Assembly: GCF_032854445.1 (NCBI RefSeq) | Contig: NC_088300.1 | Coordinates: 7,812,001 to 7,876,000, forward strand | DNA length: 64,000 bases | From: Liolophura sinensis | Lineage: Eukaryota > Mollusca > Polyplacophora > Chitonida > Chitonidae | Reading direction: 5' to 3' | Part shown: one piece after another, positions 37,601 to 49,600 of the stretch | Position numbering within the stretch: position 1 is the stretch's first letter | How the letters are laid out: each line of letters opens with the position of its first letter | The notes under the pieces: generated by a model | Told to the model about the DNA's origin: nothing | Seen by the model: only the letters and a program-made list of their open reading frames with translations | The model's database searches: none | Translations under genes and position numbers: made by a program

Positions 37601-40600
37601 CAAAAAAAATACTTTTTTGACAGACTGACCATTCTTTTGCAGGACACATTTTTCTACTCATTAGTGTATGATCCTCAGCAAAAGACACTACTGGCAGATA
37701 AAGGGGAGATAAGAGTGGGGTCCAAATTTCAGGCAGAGATCATACCCCTGTTAAAAGAAGGTAGGCAACAGTAGTCTGTAGGATAAACTCTAAACTATAA
37801 GGGTTGACACGGCTCTGCATTTTTGAAAATCATTTGTGGCAGTAAAATCTGTAGTGTATAATCATTGAGTCTTGCATGAGGTGTGTTCATGAATTTTACC
37901 ATTAATAGGTTGGTGTTGGAAATGTTATGAGCTGTGTACCTGTACTTTCCCATTAATAGGGTGGTGTTGGAAATGTTATGAGCTGTGTACCTGTACTTTC
38001 CCATTAATAGGTTGGTGTTGGAAATATTATGAGCTGTGTACCTGTACTTTCCCATTAATAGGTTGGTGTTGGAAATATTATAAGCTATGTACCTGTACTT
38101 TCCCATTAATGGGTTGGTGTTGGAAATGTTATGAGCTGTGTACCTGTACTTTCCCATTAATAGGTTGGTGTTGGAAATGTTATGAGCTGTGTACCTGTAC
38201 TTTCCCATTAATAGGTTGGTGTTGGAAATATTATAAGCTATGTACCTGTACTTTCCCATTAATAGGTTGGTGTTGGAAATGTTATGGGCTGTGTTCATGT
38301 ACTTTCCCATTAATAGGTTGGTGTTGGAAATGTCATGAGCTATGTACCTATACTTTCCCATTAATAGGGTGGTGTTGGAAATGTTATGAGCTGTGTTCAT
38401 GTACTTTCCCATTAATAGGTTGATGTTGGAAATATTATGAGCTATGTACCTGTACTTTCCCATTAATGGGTTGGTGTTGGAAATGTTATGAGCTATGTAC
38501 CTGTACCTTCCCATTAATAGGGTGGTGTTGGAAATGTTAGGAGCTGTGTTCATGTACTTTCCCATGAATGGGTTGGTGTTAGAAATGTTATGACCTATGT
38601 ACCTGTACTTTCCCATTAATGGGTTGGTGTTGGAAATGTTATGAGCTGTGTACATTTGCATTTCCTTAATGCAAAAGCAGTATGTGAGTACTGATGCTTT
38701 CCTACATGTATTTGTATGTCCATCATCCTGATACTAAAGTTAAACAGAATTACGCGTACATTGTATTTTGATTTAGCAATGAAAGTCTTAACATTTAAGA
38801 ATTGTTTCAGTATGCTTACATGCAAAGCAAATGGTTTTTACACTGTCTTTTATCTGGCAGTGTCCTTGTTCACAGTTTTAGTATCAATAAAAGCTGACAT
38901 TGTGTTTATGTCTATCAGATGAGGAGGATACAAGGAAATCCGAGGATCTGGAGGAATTAGTGTGGACTCCAGAAAACAATTTGTCTGACAGAGAGATTGA
39001 TCAATTCCTTATACTGGCCAGGTAATATACAACGGACTACTTTCTGGGAGGAGTACTGTGAAAACTTTGATGCAAACCCAAGGTTTAGAACTGGGAAAAA
39101 ATTGATGTAAACCTGAGGTTAGGTATTGGGAAAACATTGATGTAAACCCAAGAATTAGTATTAGGAAAACATTGATGTAAACCCAAGGGTTAATATTGGA
39201 AAAAACTTTTATGTAAACCCATACATGGTTTAGTACTGGGAAGACATTGATGTAAACCCAAGATTTTGTATTGGGAAAACTTTCATGTAAACCCATGGTT
39301 TAGTATTGTGAACTGTCTTGTTTATCCTGAATTGCATTTGTTTATGTAGGTCTGTGGGTACATTTGCAAGGGCCCTGGATTGTACAAGTACAGTAAGACA
39401 ACCTAGTCTTCATATGAGTGCTGCTGCAGCTTCCAGAGATGTCACACTGGTAAGATTCTGCTGCCTTCCCAGACACCTGTCTTGTGTGCTCCCAGATTGT
39501 CACTAGTTACATTGGAGTCGTATATCTGGCATTCACTCAAGTAATTTGAATCAACATAGGATTTACTGGTAGAGTGTGTTCACCAATTCAAAACACATCA
39601 GTAACAAAGATGTCACTGTAAACTTCATGTCAGACTTCTTGACTTCAGTGTTATAGTTACTTCCAATGTGATCAGAGGTCAAAATAAATAGCCTGTCCTC
39701 GTTTGTTATTTTACAATATGATATAATAAGCGTGTGTTTTTTGTTTTAATTCTCCCACACCACAGCATACTGAATTATATTCTCATTTCAGTTTCATGCA
39801 AAAGATGTATTACACAGAAGTGGTTATGATGTGGCAAAGGCTGTAACTGCACTAGTTCCCTCTGGTGGGCCAGTTTTATGTCGCGATGAAATGGAAGAAT
39901 GGTCAGCATCAGAGGCTAATCTCTTTGAAGAGGCATTAGACAAATATGGGAAGGACTTTGCCGATATACGACAAGATTTTGTAAGTTGTCCCACACTTTC
40001 TAATGGATGTTGGCTAGCCACTGATGTTATTTCATTTTTGGGATCCATTTTGACCATTACACAGTAAATAATACATTGACGCTCCTTACTATCCTGACAA
40101 TTAATATAATTCCCACAAATCTGTTTGACATCTGTACCATTTTGACCTTTACACAGTAAATAATACATTGGCGCTTCTTACTATCTTGACTATTAATATA
40201 GTTCCCAGAAATCTGTTTGACATCTGTACCATTTTGACCTTTACACAGTAAATAATATGTTGACGCTCCTTACTATCCTGACTATTAATATAGTTCCCAG
40301 AAATCTGTTTGACATCTGTACCATTTTGACCTTTACACAGTAAATAATACATTGACTCTCCTTACTATCCTGACTATTAATATAGCTCCCACAAATCTGT
40401 TTGACATCTGTACCATTTTGACCTTTACACAGTAAATAATACATTTACGCTTCTTACTATCTTGACTATGAATATAGTTCCCACAAATCTGTTTGACATC
40501 TATACCATTTTGACCTTTACACAGTAAATAATACATTGACGCTCCTTACTATCCTGACTCTTAAGATAGTTCCCAGAAATCTGTTTGACATCTGTACCAT

Positions 40601-43600
40601 TTTGACCTTTACACAGTAAATAGTACATTGACGCTCCCTACTATCCTGACTCTTAAGATAGTTCCCAGAAATCTGTTTGACATCTGTACCATTTTGACCT
40701 TTACACAGTAAATAATACATTTACGCTCCTTACTAACCTGACTCTTAGATAGTTTCCAGAAATCTGTTTGGCATCTGTACCATTTGACCTTTAGTCTGTA
40801 TATTTATGAATATTTTTATGTTTAAGACTTATGTATTTCATGAGCTTATGTGTTTGTGTGTGTGCAGCTTCCCTGGAAGTCTCTGAAGAGCATTATAGAG
40901 TACTACTATATGTGGAAAACAACGGATAGATATGTACAACAGGTAAGATTGCCACATTCAGGGATAATGTTTCCACAATAGTGTGTTATGTTTTTTGTTT
41001 ATTTATTGTGTATATCTTTGTTGGGTGAACTGTATTTCAGCATCGCAAATGAACTTCATGAATCGTATGCACATTTTTGCCACCTTTGATTTTCATGCAG
41101 TCATGTGACAAATGTGGATATACTGGAGTCGCAGAGGTCATATGTTGTCGTAGCTTTGGTGTGACTTGGCCTTTAGCAGCATGTGTTCAGAAGTACATTC
41201 TGTTAATGTCTTGTTCACAATGTGTAATTTGTGGAATTGAGTGTTAATCGATTTAAAAGGTAAAAATTCTATGAAGTAAAGTTTGTACTATTTTCTCTAA
41301 ATGGGAAGAAGCATTAAGTCATGATGTTGACTGATGGGCGAAGTAATCAAGGGGAGACAACTCCCACAAGCGATAAATGAATAACTTGGTTTTATTTATT
41401 TTCTTATTTTATTTTGTATTTTACATGTATATAGTTGTAATATCTTTCTTTTTAAGAAACGAATAAAAGCAGCAGAGGCCGAGAGCAAATTGAAACAGGT
41501 GTACATTCCTAATTAGTAAGTATTTCAGTGTCTAACGTGTTATGTATCAGGTTCTGCTTCATAACCTTTCACATGAGTATTAATAGATAGTATGAGTTCT
41601 CTCAAAGTTGTTTCTTGTCTCAGAATATAGTCTTCCATAAATATTTCTGAATTTTTAGGAAAATGTTATGTTTTCAGGAAACTAATGTTAAAGCAAGAGT
41701 ATTCTGGGTGTTAACGGCAACATGAAAGAACATTTTTTCATTCATTCAGCTTTATCCATTTTTTGAAAATATATGCACTGTAGATATGTTACAGTGTGTG
41801 TTGATGTTTTGCAGTAACAAACCGAATCCAGCAGCTATCAATGGAAAGGTGAATGGGGTGGATGGTCAGATGTCAGGAAGAGCCTGTGAAAGTTGTTATA
41901 GTAAGTACTCCATGAAGCAAGTTCAATACCAAAGCCATCATGTTTCAGAGAAAAGAGTAAATAGTCTAAGATTGTCCTCAAGTACACCAATAATCCTTTT
42001 TGCTCTAGATTATTCTAATCACAGGAACAAAATGTCTCGCCCCCCCAATGAGTGTACTTAAATGTGATGTAACATTTGGTTCCATACTTTACAACAGTTG
42101 ATTATTGTTGGAGCATTTAGCTGTTTGAGATGTGTCAAGTGTTTTTTTGTATATTTCTTTTTTTTTCAGCCGCCAACTGTAATCAGTGGTACTCATGGGG
42201 CCCGACTCACATGCAATGCCGGCTCTGTGCCTCGTGTTGGCATTACTGGAAAAAGTATGGTGGTCTCAAAATGCCAACGAGGTTAGGTGGGTGTGAATGT
42301 GAGTTATCAAGTTTTATTTCTTCTTTTCCTCTTCACTTGTCACTGCGTGTCTGAACCACTGACACTCATGAGATCAGGTGAACATCAGCGGTTTGCAAGT
42401 TTTGTTTGTTGTTTCTATTTTCTTGTTCTGTTTACGTTATAAACAGTTTCAAATGTTTCACAAGTTCAGAAGTAACAATAACAAGTGCTTTCACTGTGGA
42501 TTTCATGATTTACGTTCTAAATACACCCATGTCTGTGGAGGCAAATCCAGATTTGAGGTAGATCATCCCTCTACTCCCTGTATTTTGTGTGCCTACACTG
42601 GAGCCAGGATTCCGTTCTTCTGGTAGTCTTTGTTACAAATCAGTTGAATACTCTGTAATATGTGGTCTGTCTGTGGCCATCCTTTGGCAGTCAAAACCCG
42701 TGTTTGCGGATTCATCTGATGTAGCAGGTACACTGCTTATTAAAAATTCTTATTCAATTCATGAATTCACCGTGAAAAAAAATATTTGTTAGATTCAAAT
42801 TGAAAACTCCTGTTAAACATTATAACTAATCTTTAACCACTAAAATTGGTTGATTTTCATATTTGTTCACATATTTTATGAAACAAATAGAAAATAGAGA
42901 TTTCATGATGCCCAGGTTCAGACATAGTAAGCTAATTGCACTTAGAATGAACAGTGGTTTTTACCTGCTTCTGGAGTAAACCCATATCTTAAACTGTAAA
43001 ATTCTGGATTTTGATACCAATTCATCTTTTTCAAAAAAAAAAAAAAAGTCCATACTGTACATGTGAGATTAATTAAAACTATCGAATTGGAGTTGTTAAT
43101 GGTGTAGAAATAGACTATAAACACATCTGGATAAATGTTTATGTTTATGGGATGATATTTCTGTGTTTTGACAATAGATGGTGAACGACCTGCCCCGAAT
43201 CAAAGACATGGTAAGCAGTTCTTTTATTTTCTCATCCTTTCCAAGTATCTTCAGTTCACATGAGCAATTTGCTGATATCACTGATTTGCATCATTGGGGG
43301 TAACTAAAATGGCTATCTCTTGAACGTGGCACATGAAAAACTAGTTAACAGATTGCTGAATATTGAGTAAAGCCACTGGTGTAAATATTTCATAAGAATA
43401 TTGTGATGGTTGTTGGATAATTACTATCTCTGCTTTTTGTGATAGTCTTAATAGGATACCTGTGGCATGGCTGCAAAACGGTCTGAATATGTAAATAATA
43501 TATCTTGGTGCACTGTTCCTATGTCTTACCTTTCAGAGAGAGTAGCTCAAATGGCAGCCATGAGAATGCAAAAATGTACAATTGGTGGATGTGGAAAGGT

Positions 43601-46600
43601 AGGTTTGTAGGTGTATTACTGTAAATGTAGTGCCGTAATTGTGATCTTCACCAGAGTCATGTTAAAGCTATTCTCTTCTAGGTTGCTGCTTTGATGTTTG
43701 TTTTTGTCAGTACTGCTTTGATGAAGATAAAGTAATCCCTTTAGCTTGACTTAAATCATTCTGGGGTGAGACAATTTATTTGTGAAATGAAATCTGATTT
43801 TCTGAAATTAAAGGGCTTGAATTCTTTTTGGGCAGGAGTTCAAGTTGAAGGCCCACCTAGCCCGTCACCTGGCCACAGCCCATGGATTGGCCATTCGGGC
43901 AAGCAGCCCAAGGCCAGTCATGAAAACACGCGCAGCCTTTTGTCTCATCACTACCCCTCTCACTCGAATCTCAAGAAGAATATGCAGGGATATCCTACGA
44001 CCAAAACGTGCCGCCAGAACACCATTTGTGGCAGTGAATGTTGCAGCAATCAAACAAGAATGTAAGTTGAAATTTCTTTAGGGGAAATAGTCTGCACACT
44101 TATTTTTCAGACACATCTGTTATTATAAAAGGGTAAGATTTTTTCTTATTTTTTTGGAGAATAATGTCAAATTATGGTTACTTGACATGTTTTCATTTGA
44201 TGTAAATTGTGTTATATTCCCACAGGTCAGTTACGTCTTACTCAACACAAAGAATATGTACCAAGTATCAAGCCAAAGAGCCCCGCTACTCTTGAGCCCA
44301 TTGTGTCAAAGCTTGGCATTGATGTGGAACAGGAGAAACCACCCATGTTCTCCAGGCCAGACAGTGAGTCAACTGTCATTTATAGTTACACACAGTTTAT
44401 AATCTCAGTAGCCAGCTATTCAACAGCGTATTTAGACATTATGTCAGTCTTACATCTTAATACCTGTCTTAGGCAAAACTAATGGCACTTAAATATATCC
44501 AGATTAAAGTTAGGTCTGGATTTACATGTTAGTGGTAATACACTTTTGAACAGCTGGTCCAGGATCTTTCTTGATGCTTTAATGCATGTGAACTTTTACT
44601 TGAAGATTACTTGTTTTTTATGTGTTTAAATTTGATTTTATGTACCATTAATTATAGTCCGTGAAAAGTGAACAAAGCACCTCATTAGAAGAAATAAAAT
44701 TAGAATTTATGTAAAAATTTTCTAGAGCCACAATATGCAAGTTGTTGACATTGTACTTGGCACTGAAATTTTCCTTGTGGAGATTTGTATGAAGTAAACC
44801 TGCCCTGGTTTCAGAACATGGTGACTCCTCAAGTGTAGCATCCAAACTGAACGTTGGTCATCCGTCAATCATGAAGAGGAGAGGATATGAACAGAGTAAT
44901 GGTGTCGATGGTGAGTTCAGATAACATTACAATCATCAGGTGAAATGCTTCCCGATAAATTTGATAACCTAGATTTATACTGGATTCGCAGTATACTGAC
45001 TTGTTCACATTCCTGTCCTCCTACCTCCCCTCCGACCCCCCAAAATACTAATGAGGAACAGGAAGTTGTTGAGGACACGATGAAACATTGAAGTACAACA
45101 GTTTTGTATAAAATACACAAGGATTAATGAAATATTGTTTATGTATGTGCTGTTTGTAGTAAGGAGATTTCCAGTCACCCAAGTATCTTATATTTCCTAG
45201 GTCCAGCCGCAAAGCGTCCTAACCTAGGAGTGATTCGTCAGGCTGGAATGGTCAATAAGTCCACGCCACAACAGGTAAGCACATCTGTAATACAGATACA
45301 AATATTCTTCTGTAATTCATGTAAGTGGGGTGCGGGTTGTGGCAGAGTGTTCAAAGGGATTCTGAATCGGTGCCGATTGACTTGCAGTGAACATTATGAT
45401 TCCTGGGTTGAACCCTGCAACCTTGAATGAATTTTCCATTCATAAAATTCAGCTGAGGTTAGGCATAGCCTGGACTTGCATATCTCTCACTCCAGCCAAT
45501 CAGAATCGATTCTGTATTCCTTTATGGTGTCTGTCTTCCCACAACTAGGACATGGGGTGTTGTTTCAATCTCTGCCTTGAAAAGGGAAGTTTTATATATT
45601 CCCCAGGGGCATTGGTAACAGTAAGCACTTAGAGGTGGTTATGGATGTGTTTGTACAGTCTAACAAGACTGCTTGTTTCCCACTAATAAGGCACGCAGAT
45701 CACACTTTGGAAAGGTTAGCATTGTAACTTGCCAAAGGCTGGTATTTTACCATGGGCACTCTGATTTCCTCACACCTGAAAAACCATCATGTAAGTGAAA
45801 AGTTCTGGAAAATGGCATTGAAAAATAATCAAATTAATAAACAAATTTATCTATCAGGAAGTATTACGTGAAACTATAATGGATTTTAGAGATCAGTAGA
45901 AAGGGCAAACTGTTGAAGAAATGGGCAGAATGAGTAACAGGTTTTTAGGAGAGGTTAGTAATTCTTAGAAAGGGCTATCCTCTGATGGAGTTGATTGAAA
46001 GAATTCCTCACAGATCACATTGACCAGTAAAAGTGTTTACCTTTGACCACTATATACCGTATGCTTACACCGCTATCGTCTGATGGAGGTGATTGAAAGA
46101 ATTCCCCACAGATCACATTGACCAGTAAAAGTGTTTACCTTTGAGCACTATATACCGTATGTTTACACCGCTATCGTCTGATGGAGGTGATTGAAAGAAT
46201 TCCCCACAGATCACATTGACCAGTAAAAGTGTTTACCTTTGACCACTATATACCATATGCTTACACCGCTATCGTCTGATGGAGTTGATCGAAAGAATTC
46301 CTCACAGATCACATTGACCTGGGAAAATGTTTACCTTTGACCATTATGTACCGTATGCTTACACCACTATCCTGTGATGGAGTTGATTGAAAGAATTCCT
46401 CACAGATCACATTGACCTGGGAAAATGTTTACCTTTGACCACTATATACCGTATGCTTACACCGCTATCGTCTGATGGAGTTGATCGAAAGAATTCCTCA
46501 CAGATCACATTGACCAGTGAAAGTGTTTACCTTTGACCACTATATACCGTATGCTTACACCGCTATCGTCTGATGGAGTTGATTGAAAGAATTCCCCACA

Positions 46601-49600
46601 GATGACATTGACCAGTAAAAGTGTTTACCTTTGACCACTATATACCATATGCTTACACCGCTATCGTCTGATGGAGTTGATCGAAAGAATTCCTCACAGA
46701 TCACATTGACCAGTGAAAGTGTTTATCTTTGACCACTACATATAATATGCTTACACCGCTATCCTCTGATGGAGTTGATTGAAAGAATTCCTCACAGATC
46801 ACATTGACCAGTAAAAGTGTTTACCTTTGACCACTATATACCGTATGCTTACACCGCTATCGTCTGATGGAGGTGATTGAAAGAATTCCCCACAGATCAC
46901 ATTGACCAGTAAAAGTGTTTACCTTTGAGCACTATATACCGTATGTTTACACCGCTATCGTCTGATGGAGGTGATTGAAAGAATTCCCCACAGATGACAT
47001 TGACCAGTAAAAGTGTTTACCTTTGACCACTATATACCGTATGTTTACACCGCTATCGTCTGATGGAGGTGATTGAAAGAATTCCCCACAGATCACATTG
47101 ACCAGTAAAAGTGTTTACCTTTGACCACTATATACCATATGCTTACACCGCTATCGTCTGATGGAGTTGATCGAAAGAATTCCTCACAGATCACATTGAC
47201 CTGGGAAAATGTTTACCTTTGACCATTATGTACCGTATGCTTACACCACTATCCTGTGATGGAGTTGATTGAAAGAATTCCTCACAGATCACATTGACCT
47301 GGGAAAATGTTTACCTTTGACCACTATATACCGTATGCTTACACCGCTATCGTCTGATGGAGTTGATCGAAAGAATTCCTCACAGATCACATTGACCAGT
47401 GAAAGTGTTTATCTTTGACCACTACATATAATATGCTTACACCGCTATCGTCTGATGGAGTTGATTGAAAGAATTCCCCACAGATGACATTGACCAGTAA
47501 AAGTGTTTACCTTTGACCACTATATACCATATGCTTACACCGCTATCGTCTGATGGAGTTGATCGAAAGAATTCCTCACAGATCACATTGACCAGTGAAA
47601 GTGTTTATCTTTGACCACTACATATAATATGCTTACACCGCTATCGTCTGATGGAGGTGATTGAAAGAATTCCCCACAGATCACATTGACCAGTAAAAGT
47701 GTTTACCTTTGAGCACTATATACCATATGCTTACACCGCTATCGTCTGATGGAGTGGATTGAAAGAATTCCCCACAGATCACATTGACCTGGGAAAATGT
47801 TTACCTTTGACCATTATATACCGTATGCTTACACCACTATCCTGTGATGGAGTTGATTGAAAGAATTCCTCACAGATCACATTGACCTGGGAAAATGTTT
47901 ACCTTTGACCACTATATACCATATGCTTACACCGCTATCGTCTGATGGAGTGGATTGAAAGAATTCCCCACAGATCACATTGACCTGGGAAAATGTTTAC
48001 CTTTGACCACTATATACCGTATGCTTACACCGCTATCGTCTGATGGAGGTGATTGAAAGAATTCCTCACAGATCACATTGACCTGGGAAAATGTTTACCT
48101 TTGACCATTATATACCGTATGCTTACACCACTATCCTGTGATGGAGTTGATTGAAAGAATTCCTCACAGATCACATTGACCTGGGAAAATGTTTACCTTT
48201 GACCATTATATACCGTATGCTTACACCACTATCCTGTGATGGAGTTGATTGAAAGAATTCCTCACAGATCACATTGACCTGGGAAAATGTTTACCTTTGA
48301 CCATTATATACCGTATGCTTACACCACTATCCTGTGATGGAGTTGATTGAAAGAATTCCTCACAGATCACATTGACCTGGGAAAATGTTTACCTTTGACC
48401 ATTATATACCGTATGCTTACACCACTATCCTGTGATGGAGTTGATTGAAAGAATTCCTCACAGATCACATTGGCCTGGGAAAATGTTTACCTTTGACCAT
48501 TATATACCGTATGCTTACACCACTATCCTGTGATGGAGTTGATTGAAAGAATTCCTCACAGATCACATTGGCCTGGGAAAATGTTTACATTTGACCATTA
48601 TATACCGTATGCTTACACCACTATCCTGTGATGGAGTTGATTGAAAGAATTCCCCACAGATCACATTGACCTGGGAAAATGTTTACCTTTGACCATTATA
48701 TACCGTATGCTTACACCACTATCCTGTGATGGAGTTGATTGAAAGAATTCCTCACAGATCACATTGGCCTGGGAAAATGTTTACCTTTGACCATTATATA
48801 CCGTATGCTTACACCATTATCCTGTGATGGAGTTGATTGAAAGAATTCCTCACAGATCACATTGGCCTGGGAAAATGTTTACATTTGACCATTATATACC
48901 GTATGCTTACACCACTATCCTGTGATGGAGTTGATTGAAAGAATTCCTCACAGATCACATTGACCAGTGAAAGTGTTTATCTTTGACCACTACATACCAT
49001 ATGCTTACACCGCTATCATCTGATGGAGTGGATTGAAAGAATTCCCCACAGATGACATTGACCAGTAAAAAGTGTTTACATTTGACCACTATATACCGTA
49101 TGCTTACACCGCTTTCGTCTGATGGAGTTGATTGAAAGAATTCCTCACAGATCACATTGACCTGGGAAAATGTTTACCTTTGACCACTATATATGTTTAC
49201 ACCACTATCCTGTGATGGAGTTGATTGAAAGAATTCCTCACAGATCACACTGACCTGTGAAAATGTTTACCTTTGACCAATATATGTTTACGCCACTATC
49301 AAGTGATGGAGTTGATTGAAAGAATTCCCCATAGATCACACTGACCTGTGAAAATGTTTACCTTTGACCACTCTATATGATTACACTGCTATCCTCTCAT
49401 AGTGTTGATTACACTGTTCACCTGCACTGATGACACCAGACTTGCCATATTCAGCACACTTGCTTGTATATAAGCTTTATATCACAGTGATCTGTTTGTG
49501 ATGTGTTCACAGAGAAGCAGCGTGATCAATCACATGAATGGCCGTAACCGCGGCTCGAACCCCAAGTCACTCAAAATGCAGATGATCAGCTGGATAGATG

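Noticed and set aside
37795-38661. 288-residue minus-strand open frame with 17-residue repeats
   Set aside because: It is generated by a 51-bp minisatellite (17 codons) in an MTA intron; there is no conserved domain and the repeats have drifted like non-coding DNA.
39824-40720. Overlapping 67-114 residue minus-strand frames starting [11 protein letters not shown]
   Set aside because: They restart once per 92-bp repeat unit; the first also overlaps MTA exon 8 antisense.
44100-44225. MTA ending after exon 15 by read-through to a stop in intron 15
   Set aside because: The gtaagt donor and the exact TGT codon formed with exon 16 support splicing, and the downstream exons hold conserved MTA sequence.
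45974-49400. CRISPR-like repeat array
   Set aside because: Direct tandem repeats without unique spacers, located in an animal intron.
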